This document shows, piece by piece, positions 17,402-25,335 of a stretch of 64,000 nucleotides of DNA. Source of the DNA: Clostridium sp031626875 (GTDB taxonomy: Bacteria; Bacillota; Clostridia; Clostridiales; Clostridiaceae); contig NZ_JANDMF010000005.1 of NCBI RefSeq assembly GCF_031626875.1, positions 62,001-126,000 of the forward strand. The letters are read 5' to 3'. Under the pieces are notes generated by a model. The model was given only the letters and a program-made list of their open reading frames with translations. It had not been told where the DNA came from and did not search any database. Every line of letters begins with the position of its first letter. Position 1 is the stretch's first letter. Both the position numbers and the translations under genes were made by a program.

Positions 17402-18581
17402 CCTCAATTATATCAAATAAATTTCTCGCAACTTCTTTCTTACTCATTTTATCTAAAGTAACTACATAACCTTTTTTAGATAATATACTCACTCTGTTAT
17501 CTGAAGAACCGAAGCCAGTATCTTTTGAAGTTATATCATTAGCAACTATGTAATCGAGATTTTTTTTCTCTAATTTACCTTTTGCATTCTCTACAACATT
17601 TTGACTTTCTGCTGCAAATCCCACTAAAACTTGATTTTCTTTCTTTTGTCCAAGCAGCATTAATATATCATTGTCTCTAACAAATTCTAAATTTAAATTT
17701 CCTTCGCCTTTTTTTATTTTTTGGCTACTTACTTCTTTAGATTTATAATCTGCCACTGCAGCTGCTTTTACCACTATATCTGCATCATCATAATGCTTTA
17801 AAATAGCATTTAACATCTCTTCATTTGTTCTAACATCTATAACTTCTATTCCATAAGGTTTCTTTTCACTAGTAGGTCCTGAAACTAAAACTACATTAGC
17901 TCCTCTATCTCTTGCTTCTTTAGCTATTTCATAACCCATTTTTCCAGTAGACCTATTTGTCAAAAGCCTAACAGGATCTATATCTGTTTGAGTTGGGCCT
18001 GCACTAACAACTACTTTTTTATTAACCAAATCCTTCTTGTCATAAAGTTCACTTATTACTTTTTCAACAATCTCTTCAGGTGCTGGTAATTTACCTTTAC
18101 CTACATCTCCACAAGCAAGTCGTCCACTATCAGGCTCTATGAATTCATATCCTAACCTCTTTAGCTTTTCTATATTTTCTTGAACTATTATATTATTATA
18201 CATGTTAGTATTCATAGCTGGAGCAAAAATAACTTTTGCATTTGTAGCCATAATTGTTGTTGATAACATATCATCAGCAATACCATTTGCAACTTTTCCA
18301 ATTATATTAGCTGTTGCAGGTGCAATTAAAAAAACATCTGCTCTTTGCGCTAAACTAATATGTTGTATTTCCCAAGCTTTCGGCTCCTGAAACATGTCTG
18401 TAGTAACAAGATTTTGACTTATTGACTGAAAGGTTAATGGTGATACAAATTCAGTAGCAGACTTTGTCATTATTACCTTAACATCAACTTCTTTTTTTCT
18501 TAAAGAACTTATAACATCAAGGGCTTTATAAACTGCAATTCCACCAGTAACACCTAAAACAACACACTTTTTTTTATCCAT
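17391..18581 (-). CDS. coaBC: Bifunctional phosphopantothenoylcysteine decarboxylase / phosphopantothenate-cysteine ligase
   Basis: A 396-residue fusion catalysing two consecutive steps of coenzyme A synthesis. The N-terminal flavoprotein half (CoaC, to about residue 185) has GVTGGIAVYKA, the PAMNTNMY substrate-binding signature and the GRLACGD active-site loop with its cysteine. The C-terminal half (CoaB) has the SAGPTQTDIDPVR and TNRSTGKMG signatures. The rpoZ stop is two bases upstream. This order (gmk-rpoZ-coaBC-priA) is conserved across Firmicutes. Confidence 0.96.
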   Translation of the reverse strand: MDKKKCVVLGVTGGIAVYKALDVISSLRKKEVDVKVIMTKSATEFVSPLTFQSISQNLVTTDMFQEPKAWEIQHISLAQRADVFLIAPATANIIGKVANGIADDMLSTTIMATNAKVIFAPAMNTNMYNNIIVQENIEKLKRLGYEFIEPDSGRLACGDVGKGKLPAPEEIVEKVISELYDKKDLVNKKVVVSAGPTQTDIDPVRLLTNRSTGKMGYEIAKEARDRGANVVLVSGPTSEKKPYGIEVIDVRTNEEMLNAILKHYDDADIVVKAAAVADYKSKEVSSQKIKKGEGNLNLEFVRDNDILMLLGQKKENQVLVGFAAESQNVVENAKGKLEKKNLDYIVANDITSKDTGFGSSDNRVSILSKKGYVVTLDKMSKKEVARNLFDIIEEKR

Positions 18582-18583
18582 AA

Positions 18584-18802
18584 TTACTTATTAAAACCCT
18601 CTGCAGCTTCATAAGTAACACTACCTTCATTCACTTCATTTATAGCTATTGTTAGTGGTTTCTTTGAATCCACTTCTGAAAGTTTTTTAGCACCATCTAT
18701 TAACTGTCTCGCTCTTTTAGAAGTCACAATAACTAGCGAGTACCTATCCTCAACCTTTTTTAACAAATCTATTACTGATGGATTAATCATTGAATTATTC
18801 AT
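18584..18802 (-). CDS. rpoZ: RNA polymerase omega subunit
   Basis: A 72-residue subunit that helps assemble and stabilise RNA polymerase. The N-terminal helix with NPSVIDLLKKVEDRYSLV and SKRARQLIDG is the conserved omega core that grips beta-prime. AGGAGGTATAATT precedes the ATG. It lies two bases after gmk and two before coaBC in one tight operon, the standard Firmicute arrangement. Confidence 0.95.
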   Translation of the reverse strand: MNNSMINPSVIDLLKKVEDRYSLVIVTSKRARQLIDGAKKLSEVDSKKPLTIAINEVNEGSVTYEAAEGFNK

Positions 18803-18804
18803 AA

Positions 18805-19416
18805 TTATACCTCCTTACAATCTAACAATATATTGTCCTTAATTCTATCTACTCTACATTCTTCTGCAGCTAAAATATTTTCTATCTTTTTCACTGCATC
18901 TTCTACTTTATCATTTATTACACCATAATTATATTTTGAAATATAATTTATTTCTTGATAAGCTGATGCAAATCTTCTCATTAGTGATTCTGGCGTCTCA
19001 CTACCTCTGTTAATTATTCTTTGCTTTAACTCTTCCATTGAAGGTGGAAGAATAAAAATAAACACACCATCTTCACAATTTTCTTTTACTCTAAGTGCTC
19101 CTTGAATATCTATCTCTAAAATCACATTTTTTCCTTCATTAAGCATCTCTTCAACATTAGATTTTGGTGTGCCATAATAATTTCCATATACTTCAGCCCA
19201 CTCTAAAAAGTCATTACTTTCAATTTTCTTTCTAAACTCATCCTTAGTTAAAAAATAATAATTAACACCATGAATTTCACCATTTCTAGGTTCTCTAGTA
19301 GTTGCAGACACTGAAAGATATAAATTTTCATGCTTTTCAAGTAGTGCTTTACATATAGTTCCTTTTCCTGCCCCTGACGGACCAGAAATAACTATTAGTA
19401 CTCCTTTTTTATTCAT
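18805..19416 (-). CDS. gmk: Guanylate kinase
   Basis: A 203-residue enzyme converting GMP to GDP with ATP. P-loop GPSGAGKGT at residues 12-20, the GMP-binding segment SVSATTREPRNGEIHGVNY, and the lid region with RGSETPESLMRR are all typical. Its ATG shares one base with the remA stop (TAATG), so translation is coupled. In Firmicutes guanylate kinase is a direct target of (p)ppGpp. Confidence 0.97.
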   Translation of the reverse strand: MNKKGVLIVISGPSGAGKGTICKALLEKHENLYLSVSATTREPRNGEIHGVNYYFLTKDEFRKKIESNDFLEWAEVYGNYYGTPKSNVEEMLNEGKNVILEIDIQGALRVKENCEDGVFIFILPPSMEELKQRIINRGSETPESLMRRFASAYQEINYISKYNYGVINDKVEDAVKKIENILAAEECRVDRIKDNILLDCKEV

Positions 19417-19685
19417 TAATCTTCAACCTCTTCTACTACATCATCCTTTGTTGACAATCTATGCGCAACTGTTTCTGGTTGTACTGCTGAAAGAATAACA
19501 TGATCTGAATCAGTAACTATTACTGCTCTTGTTCTTCTTCCATAAGTTGCATCAATAAGCATTCCTCTATCTCTTGCCTCTTGAATTATTCTTTTTATTG
19601 GAGCTGATTCTGGGCTTACAATTGCAATTAACCTATTAGCTGAAATAATATTTCCAAAACCTATATTTATTAGTTTAATACTCAT
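19416..19685 (-). CDS. remA: Extracellular matrix regulatory protein RemA (DUF370)
   Basis: An 89-residue protein matching RemA/YlzA: KLINIGFGNIISANRLIAIVSPESAPIKR is the family core. In Bacillus RemA is a ring-shaped DNA-binding activator of biofilm matrix operons and osmoprotection genes; its role in clostridia is not established. The place between yicC and gmk is the same as in Bacillus. AGGAGGATTAAA precedes the ATG. The last residues (DDVVEEVED) are acidic. Confidence 0.92.
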   Translation of the reverse strand: MSIKLINIGFGNIISANRLIAIVSPESAPIKRIIQEARDRGMLIDATYGRRTRAVIVTDSDHVILSAVQPETVAHRLSTKDDVVEEVED

Positions 19686-19699
19686 TTTAATCCTCCTAA

Positions 19700-20581
19700 T
19701 TACTCAATATTTTGTACTTGTTCTCTTATCTTTTCTATTAGATTTTTTATGTTAATGACTAAATTTGTCATATCCATATCATTACACTTTGATCCAATTG
19801 TATTTGTTTCTCTATTCATCTCTTGAACTATAAAGTCCAACTTTCTTCCAACTGGTTCATCTAAATTTAATGTTTTTCTCATTTGACTTATATGACTGTA
19901 AAGTCTTGTAATTTCTTCATCAACAGCCGCCTTATCAGAAAAGATTGCTATTTCCATAGCTATTCTTTCCTCATCTATGGACATCCCATTTGTAAGTTCT
20001 ATAAGTCTTTCTTCAAGTTTCCTTTTATATTGTTTAGGAACTTCTTCTGCTAAACTTTCAATTCTTTTAACATTCTCCTCAATACTGGATAACTTTAAGA
20101 GAATATCTTCTTTTAACTTCTCACCTTCAATTATTCTCATTTCAACCATTTTATCAAGGGCTATAGTGAGTAATGGAGCAACTTCTTCTAGAATTTCTTC
20201 AATATTTTCTTCTTCTGCTTCAAGTATAATAACTTCAGGAAATTCTGCTATTTTGGAAAGAGTAATATCATTCTCAATTTCCAATGTATCTGATAACTTT
20301 TTAAGACAGTTATAATACTCTTTTGCTAAATCAACATTCAACTTAGGAACAACATTTCCTTTACCATAGCTTTTACAATTTATGAATACATCAACTTTTC
20401 CCCTATTTAGCTTTTTGTTAATTATCTTTCTTATCTCTTCTTCTAAAGCAATCATAAATTTAGGCAACCTAATATTTATATCTAAATATCTATTGTTTAC
20501 ACTTTTCATTTCAATAGAAAATAAATATTCCTTACCTTCTTCACCTTGTGCTCTTCCGAAGCTAGTCATACTTTTTATCAT
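19700..20581 (-). CDS. yicC: YicC family endoribonuclease-like protein
   Basis: A 293-residue YicC/YloC protein: start MIKSMTSFGRAQG, SVNNRYLDINIRLP, and the C-terminal GRKLDFIVQEMNRETNTIGSK are the family signatures. E. coli YicC has been reported as an endoribonuclease acting on small RNAs; whether the clostridial protein does the same is inference. It is first in the operon yicC-remA-gmk-rpoZ-coaBC behind a clear sigma-A promoter. GGAGGCAAGAC precedes the ATG. Confidence 0.92.
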   Translation of the reverse strand: MIKSMTSFGRAQGEEGKEYLFSIEMKSVNNRYLDINIRLPKFMIALEEEIRKIINKKLNRGKVDVFINCKSYGKGNVVPKLNVDLAKEYYNCLKKLSDTLEIENDITLSKIAEFPEVIILEAEEENIEEILEEVAPLLTIALDKMVEMRIIEGEKLKEDILLKLSSIEENVKRIESLAEEVPKQYKRKLEERLIELTNGMSIDEERIAMEIAIFSDKAAVDEEITRLYSHISQMRKTLNLDEPVGRKLDFIVQEMNRETNTIGSKCNDMDMTNLVINIKNLIEKIREQVQNIE

Positions 20582-20614
20582 GTCTTGCCTCCAATTTCCC
20601 TTAAACTATTAACT

Positions 20615-20643
20615 ATGATAATCTACTATTTTTTTTCAGTCAA
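20615..20643 (-). promoter_or_regulatory. Sigma-A promoter of the yicC-coaBC operon
   Basis: TTGACT (20638-20643), 17-base spacer, TATCAT (20615-20620), about 34 bases upstream of the yicC ATG. Confidence 0.65.
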
Positions 20644-20717
20644 TAGTTTGTTAACAGAATATTAACATTTATTTTTAAATTCACATAATAATCAAAAATT
20701 ATATATCAAGCTATTTT

Positions 20718-21701
20718 TTAGTACAATCCATCTTCAACAAATTCTTTAATGAATTTCATATCAGACGAATGACTTAATGCCACCATTAATTTTATTCTAA
20801 CTTTCTGACCAGGCATATTATCTCCAAATATAACACCTAAATCTCTAAGATGCTTTCCTCCACCTTCATATCCATATGATTCAAAAACTCTTCCTTCAAA
20901 ACATCTAGAAACTATTACTACTGGAATATTATTATTTATGGCCTTTTTAACCCCTTCAACCATTGTAGGTGGTATATTTCCTCTTCCCATCGCTTCTATA
21001 ACTATTCCTTTATAACCTTTGTCTATAGCAAAATTTATAAAATCTTCATTCATTCCTGATACACATTTAATAATAGCTATATCCGATTCTATTTTGTCAA
21101 TTAATATATGTTTTCCTTTTGGACATTTTCTATAAAATATAACATTATTATTATCTACTATGCCTATAGGTCCAAAATTGGGAGTTCTAAATGCATTTAA
21201 TGCCATTGAATTTGCTTTTGTTACTTCTCTTGCACTATTTAACTCTCCATTAAAACAAACCAATACCCCTCTACCTTTTGCTTCATTTGATGCTGCCGTA
21301 CAAATTGATGCAGCTAAATTTGCTGGCCCATCATAACCTAATTCCGAACTACTTCTCATTGCTCCTGTAATAACAATTGGTTTTGGTGTAGTTAATGTTA
21401 AATCTAATAAATATGCCGTTTCTTCAAGGGTATCAGTTCCATGTGTTATTACAACTCCATCTATATCTTCTCTAAGAATTAAATCTCTAACCTTTTTTGA
21501 TAATTCAAGCATTAACTCTGGAGTAACATGAGGAGAAGGCAATCCTGAAAATGTATAACTTTCTATTTTTGCATATTCCTCAATTCCTGTGACCATTGCC
21601 ATTATTTCTTCTCCACTTAAAGAAGGTACAGCTGCTTGTATCCTTTCATCTACTTTCATTGATATAGTTCCACCATTAAATATAATTGCAACTTTTTTCA
21701 T
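20718..21701 (-). CDS. ansA: Type I L-asparaginase
   Basis: A 327-residue asparaginase hydrolysing asparagine to aspartate and ammonia. Both catalytic threonine regions are visible: IFNGGTISMK at about residues 7-16 and VITHGTDTLEETAYLL, plus GAMRSSSELGYDGPANL. There is no signal peptide, so it is the cytoplasmic type I form. The ATG at 21701 follows GGAGGAAAAT; an ATG at 21713 would put that site inside the gene. About 60-190 bases upstream lies a structured leader RNA with its own promoter and a terminator, so expression is probably set by premature termination. It is monocistronic. Confidence 0.93.
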   Translation of the reverse strand: MKKVAIIFNGGTISMKVDERIQAAVPSLSGEEIMAMVTGIEEYAKIESYTFSGLPSPHVTPELMLELSKKVRDLILREDIDGVVITHGTDTLEETAYLLDLTLTTPKPIVITGAMRSSSELGYDGPANLAASICTAASNEAKGRGVLVCFNGELNSAREVTKANSMALNAFRTPNFGPIGIVDNNNVIFYRKCPKGKHILIDKIESDIAIIKCVSGMNEDFINFAIDKGYKGIVIEAMGRGNIPPTMVEGVKKAINNNIPVVIVSRCFEGRVFESYGYEGGGKHLRDLGVIFGDNMPGQKVRIKLMVALSHSSDMKFIKEFVEDGLY

Positions 21702-21764
21702 ATTTTCCTCCAAATTTCATTTGCATATTTTAATTTATTTTATCTTTCAATCGTTTCTAAAAAA

Positions 21765-21790
21765 ATAACTTTTGGTTTCCCAAAAGTTAT
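21765..21790 (-). terminator. Intrinsic terminator in the ansA leader
   Basis: An 11-bp perfect stem (ATAACTTTTGG with CCAAAAGTTAT) capped by GAAA and followed by seven T residues on the minus strand. It lies between the leader RNA and the asparaginase start, 64 bases upstream of the ATG. Confidence 0.85.
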
Positions 21791-21890
21791 GTTTCAAAGT
21801 AAGTTTTTGGCAGGTCGGCGTATCCTGCATCTCTGATTACTACTTAAAGTAGCGCATGAGGAGCCTTTTCTCACCTCAAAAACACTTACT
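21765..21890 (-). ncRNA. Structured leader RNA of unknown class upstream of ansA (riboswitch candidate)
   Basis: Reading the minus strand, a near-consensus promoter is followed by an RNA whose ends pair (AGTAAG...TTTTTG at 21873-21888 with CAAAAACTTACT at about 21799-21810). Inside are a GAGG-TGAG/CTCCTC hairpin (about 21855-21875), a CTACT-TTA-AGTAG hairpin (about 21840-21852) and a GCAGG/CCTGC hairpin with an ATACGCCGA loop (about 21811-21829). The terminator at 21765-21790 follows. CCAAAA in the closing stem could instead pair with TTTTGG in the terminator, an antiterminator arrangement. I do not recognise the class; short motifs (AGGTGAG, GGCTCCT, ATACGC) recall the magnesium M-box, but the length and the rest do not fit. 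Confidence 0.7.
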
Positions 21891-21894
21891 ATAT

Positions 21895-21923
21895 ATTATA
21901 ATTATGCAATCAAAATGTTGCAA
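21895..21923 (-). promoter_or_regulatory. Promoter of the ansA leader RNA
   Basis: TTGCAA (21918-21923), exactly 17 bases, then TATAAT (21895-21900); predicted start near 21888, at the base of the first pairing arm of the leader RNA. Confidence 0.75.
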
Positions 21924-21941
21924 GTTTTTATTCATTAAAAT

Positions 21942-22346
21942 TTACTTAATGTCACTAAATTTAACCATTCTTCCACTATATATTCTATTATTAATTTTCC
22001 CTTTAGTTATTGGGTACAAGGTAGAAACATAAATATATTTTTCTTCTAAATCTACCTCCAACCCCAAAAGAAGAGTATTATCAATTTTCTTTATTAATTC
22101 CAGTGCTCCAACCAGCCCCCTTCTTTCATCTACCCCAATATAATCAGGATTTTCAATAATCCCCTCCATTATTTGTAGTAAATTTTCTTTAACCTTTTTT
22201 GTTAACTGCTTGCCATGGCGCTTCTTAATGTGATTTATCACCCCCGGTGAGGCATAAACACTTCCATCAAATGCGAAGCCTAGCCTTTCTGCCAAAGAAG
22301 TATTTATTCGTCCAACTTTTTTATAAGCTTTATAACAACTTCTCAT
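21942..22346 (-). CDS. Stand-alone PBECR-like (barnase/EndoU/colicin-type nuclease fold) protein, tentative
   Basis: A 134-residue basic protein not recognised with certainty. The core VINHIKKRHG...IIENPDYIGVDE...LLLGLEVDLEEKYIYVSTLYPI resembles the PBECR (phage barnase-EndoU-colicin E5/D-RelE-like) nuclease domains: a conserved His-containing helix (KKRH), an NPD turn and a strand with YVST. Those domains usually sit at the end of phage or toxin polypeptides, while here the domain stands alone. There is no immunity-like gene beside it, no signal peptide and no membrane segment. The ATG at 22346 has GAGGGTGATT upstream; ATG 22361 is an alternative. A 12-bp direct repeat flanks the gene. Confidence 0.6.
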   Translation of the reverse strand: MRSCYKAYKKVGRINTSLAERLGFAFDGSVYASPGVINHIKKRHGKQLTKKVKENLLQIMEGIIENPDYIGVDERRGLVGALELIKKIDNTLLLGLEVDLEEKYIYVSTLYPITKGKINNRIYSGRMVKFSDIK

Positions 22347-22393
22347 AATCACCCTCACCATGCCTTATATTTTATTTTAGAAATGTCACTAAA
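21948..22393. repeat. 12-bp direct repeat flanking the PBECR-like gene
   Basis: AATGTCACTAAA occurs at 21948-21959 (inside the last codons of the gene) and again at 22382-22393 (upstream of its start), in the same orientation. The upstream copy is also half of an imperfect palindrome, ATGTCA...TGACAT (22383-22405). It may be an insertion footprint, an operator or chance. Confidence 0.4.
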
Positions 22394-22581
22394 GGTTTAT
22401 GACATCTTCTGTCTTTATTATAATATATTAATATATCTATTACTATATTATATTCAATCCTTTCTAAATATTAACATGAACATAAAATATTTGGTCTTTT
22501 TAACTATTTTTTCTCTTTACCATTTATAATAAAGTGATACAATAGAAGTTAATAATATTTATAAAGATTGGGGAGATAACC

Positions 22582-23607
22582 ATGGACAAAAACGCAAATA
22601 TCAACTGGAGTGAGCTTGGTTTTGAATACATCAAAACTGACTATCGTTACATATCTACGTGGAAAAATGGAGAATGGGATGATGGTAAATTAACAGAAGA
22701 TAACATGCTATCTATTAGTGAAGCTTCTACTGCTTTGCATTATGGACAACAATCCTTTGAAGGATTAAAAGCATATAGATCCAAAGATGGAAGCATTCAA
22801 TTATTTAGACCAAATAGAAATGCATCAAGAATGAATGACTCATGTAAAAAGCTTCTAATGCCTGAAATTCCTGAAGAGAAATTTATAGATGCCTGTATGC
22901 AAGTAGTAAAAGCAAACGAAAAATTTGTTCCACCTTATGGTACTGGCGGAACTTTATATATTAGACCTTTCATAATTGGAGTTGGACATAATATTGGAGT
23001 TAAGCCAGCACCAGAATATATTTTCAGCATATTCTGTATGCCTGTTGGGGCTTATTTTAAAGCTGGTTTAGCACCTGTTAACTTTATGATTTCTGATTAT
23101 GATAGAGCTGCTCCATTTGGAACAGGACAACAAAAAGTTGGTGGTAATTATGCTGCATCATTAGAGCCACACAAAATTGCTGTTGAACGAGGTTTTGCAG
23201 ATTGTATATACCTAGATCCTGCTACCCATACTAAAATTGAAGAAGTTGGAGCTGCAAATTTCTTTGGAATCACTCATGATAATAAATTTATAACACCAAA
23301 ATCATCTTCCATACTACCAAGTATAACAAAATACTCATTACTTCAGTTAGCTGAAGAAGTTCTTCATTTAGAAGTTATTGAAGATGATGTTCATATAGAT
23401 GAAATTGACCAATTTAAAGAAGCTGGTGCTTGTGGTACTGCAGCAGTAATAACTCCAATTGGCGGAATAGAATACAAAGGTAAACTTCATGTATTTCATA
23501 GCGAAACGGAAGTTGGTCCAATAACTAGAAAGTTGTATGATACTCTTGTTGGTATCCAATTTGGTGATATCGAAGGTCCTGAAGGATGGATTTATAAAGT
23601 TAAATAA
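22582..23607 (+). CDS. ilvE: Branched-chain amino acid aminotransferase
   Basis: A 341-residue fold-type IV PLP enzyme interconverting Val, Leu and Ile with their 2-oxo acids. LHYGQQSFEGLKAY is the conserved N-terminal segment, GTGQQKVGGNYAASL carries the PLP-binding lysine, and EEVGAANFFG and CGTAAVITPIG bind the cofactor phosphate and substrate. GGGGAGATAACC precedes the ATG. It is isolated, on the plus strand, with its own terminator; no T-box or leucine-codon-rich leader is seen in the 220 bases upstream, only a poor promoter-like TACAAT at about 22537. Confidence 0.96.
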   Translation: MDKNANINWSELGFEYIKTDYRYISTWKNGEWDDGKLTEDNMLSISEASTALHYGQQSFEGLKAYRSKDGSIQLFRPNRNASRMNDSCKKLLMPEIPEEKFIDACMQVVKANEKFVPPYGTGGTLYIRPFIIGVGHNIGVKPAPEYIFSIFCMPVGAYFKAGLAPVNFMISDYDRAAPFGTGQQKVGGNYAASLEPHKIAVERGFADCIYLDPATHTKIEEVGAANFFGITHDNKFITPKSSSILPSITKYSLLQLAEEVLHLEVIEDDVHIDEIDQFKEAGACGTAAVITPIGGIEYKGKLHVFHSETEVGPITRKLYDTLVGIQFGDIEGPEGWIYKVK

Positions 23608-23611
23608 ATTT

Positions 23612-23648
23612 AAAGAGAACTCCATTTTTAATTAGGAGTTCTCTTTTT
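23612..23648. terminator. Bidirectional terminator between ilvE and spoIVA
   Basis: A 12-bp perfect stem AAAGAGAACTCC / GGAGTTCTCTTT (23612-23623 with 23635-23646) with T tracts on both strands, placed between two convergent genes. Confidence 0.85.
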
Positions 23649-23652
23649 AGAT

Positions 23653-25131
23653 TTAAAGTATTATACAGATCAATCCGCCACTTCCCTCATTTATTATCTT
23701 TTGTAAAGTTTTTTGTATTTTCACCTGTACATCTTCAGGCATTTTATATAATTTATTTTGAAGTCCTTCTTTAACTAAAACTTCTAGAGATTTACCAAAC
23801 ATATTGCTCTGCCAAAGACTTGTTGGGTCTGTTTCAAATTGATCTAGTAGAGCTTTAACAAGCTCTTCTGATTCCTTTTCTGATCCCATTATTGGACTAA
23901 TTTCTGTCTTTATATCAGCCTTAATAAGATGTAATGAAGGAGCACTCGCCTTGAGTTTCACTCCAAATTTATTACCTTGCTTTACAATTTCAGGTTCTTC
24001 AAATTTCATCTCAGCCAATTGTGGTGCAACTAATCCATATCCAGTATTTTTGACATCTTCTAATGCATCTTTGACCTTATCATATTCTTTCTTAGCATGA
24101 TTTAATTCTTTAATTAAGGATAATAAGTCACTCTCTGATACTACATCTAAGTCACAAATCTCACTTAAAACTTTGTAGAAAACACCATCTTCTGGTTTTA
24201 ATAGCACTCTACCAGTTCCATCTCCGAGATTCATTTCCATTAATTGAGAAGTTCCTAAGTACTCATCGCTCTTCATGTTATTTAAGGATGCCTTTATATC
24301 TTTAACCTTCGATATGTCCTTACTCATATCCTTAATTATATCAAAGAAATCTTTCTTAAGCCAATGATTTGGTTCAAGTTTTTCAAGCCACTCTGGTATA
24401 TCTATTTTGATTTCTTTAACTGGAAATTCTTTAAGTACATGTTTAAATATTTCTTCAATATCTTCTTCAGTCATGTTATAAACATCTAGAATTTGTACGG
24501 TAACATTATATTTGTCTTCCAGTTCTGCTTTTAATGCCTTTGTCTCTGGAGCTTTAGGTTTATTCGTATTTAAAACTACAATAAATGGTTTCTTAATTGC
24601 TTTTAATTCTCCTATTACCCTTTCTTCAGCATCTAGATATTCATTTCTTTCAATTCCTGTAATGCTCCCATCTGTTGTTACTACAAGCCCTATAGTGGAA
24701 TGATCTTCTATAACTTTCCTAGTTCCAAGTTCTGCAGCATCTTCAAAGGGAATTTCATAATCATACCAAGGAGTATGAACCATTTTCGCTTCTTCACCAT
24801 CAAGATATCCTAATGCGCCTTTTACGATATATCCAACACAGTCTACCATACGGACTTTGAATTTTATTTCTTCATCAAGACTTATCTCAACAGCTTCATT
24901 TGGTACAAATTTAGGCTCAGTAGTATGAATACTCTTCCCCGATCCACTTTGAGGCAGCTCGTCTTTAGCTCTTTCTTTTTTATAAGTATTTTCAATCTTT
25001 GGTATAACCATTAGGTCCATAAATTTTTTAATAAAAGTTGATTTTCCTGTTCTTACAGGGCCAACTACACCTACATATATGTCCCCCTGGGTTCTTTCAG
25101 CTATATCTTTATATATATTGAAGCTGTCCAA
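23653..25131 (-). CDS. spoIVA: Stage IV sporulation protein A (spore coat ATPase)
   Basis: A 492-residue morphogenetic ATPase that polymerises around the forespore as the basement layer of the coat. P-loop GPVRTGKST at residues 24-32, DCVGYIVKGALG as the switch region, and the conserved C-terminus ending GGLICIIL. The start is TTG at 25131 behind AGGAGGTAATAAC. It is recruited by SpoVM, whose gene lies at 2344-2412. A sigma-E-type promoter candidate sits at 25242-25269. It is encoded downstream of gpsA and der, the usual clostridial order, but about 200 bases apart and so probably transcribed alone. Confidence 0.97.
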   Translation of the reverse strand: MDSFNIYKDIAERTQGDIYVGVVGPVRTGKSTFIKKFMDLMVIPKIENTYKKERAKDELPQSGSGKSIHTTEPKFVPNEAVEISLDEEIKFKVRMVDCVGYIVKGALGYLDGEEAKMVHTPWYDYEIPFEDAAELGTRKVIEDHSTIGLVVTTDGSITGIERNEYLDAEERVIGELKAIKKPFIVVLNTNKPKAPETKALKAELEDKYNVTVQILDVYNMTEEDIEEIFKHVLKEFPVKEIKIDIPEWLEKLEPNHWLKKDFFDIIKDMSKDISKVKDIKASLNNMKSDEYLGTSQLMEMNLGDGTGRVLLKPEDGVFYKVLSEICDLDVVSESDLLSLIKELNHAKKEYDKVKDALEDVKNTGYGLVAPQLAEMKFEEPEIVKQGNKFGVKLKASAPSLHLIKADIKTEISPIMGSEKESEELVKALLDQFETDPTSLWQSNMFGKSLEVLVKEGLQNKLYKMPEDVQVKIQKTLQKIINEGSGGLICIIL

Positions 25132-25241
25132 GTTATTACCTCCTAAAATATTTTTACAATATATATATATTCCTTCATGTAAAAATATATTCTTATTTTT
25201 ATAATCAATAATAATAGTTTATAAACTATGTCTACATTGTT

Positions 25242-25269
25242 ATAGTATGCTTTTACTTTTATAAAATGA
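25242..25269 (-). promoter_or_regulatory. Sigma-E-type promoter candidate for spoIVA
   Basis: TCATTTT (25263-25269), 13-base spacer, CATACTAT (25242-25249), resembling the sigma-E pattern of an ATATT-type -35 and CATACA-T -10. It lies about 110 bases upstream of the spoIVA start. The region is very A/T rich, so chance matches are likely. Confidence 0.4.
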
Positions 25270-25335
25270 TAAAAAAATAGAACATAGGAATATTAATTCT
25301 CTACGTTCTTTATAATATATAATTATTACTTTATA

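Noticed and set aside
21785..21890. Assignment of the ansA leader to the magnesium M-box (ykoK) riboswitch
   Set aside because: Only short motifs match; the RNA is far too short and lacks the other conserved helices. It is also not next to a magnesium transporter.
22500..22545. Sigma-A promoter of ilvE (TTTACC-16-TACAAT)
   Set aside because: Short spacer and poor -35 in an A/T-rich gap; not distinguishable from background, so not listed as a feature.
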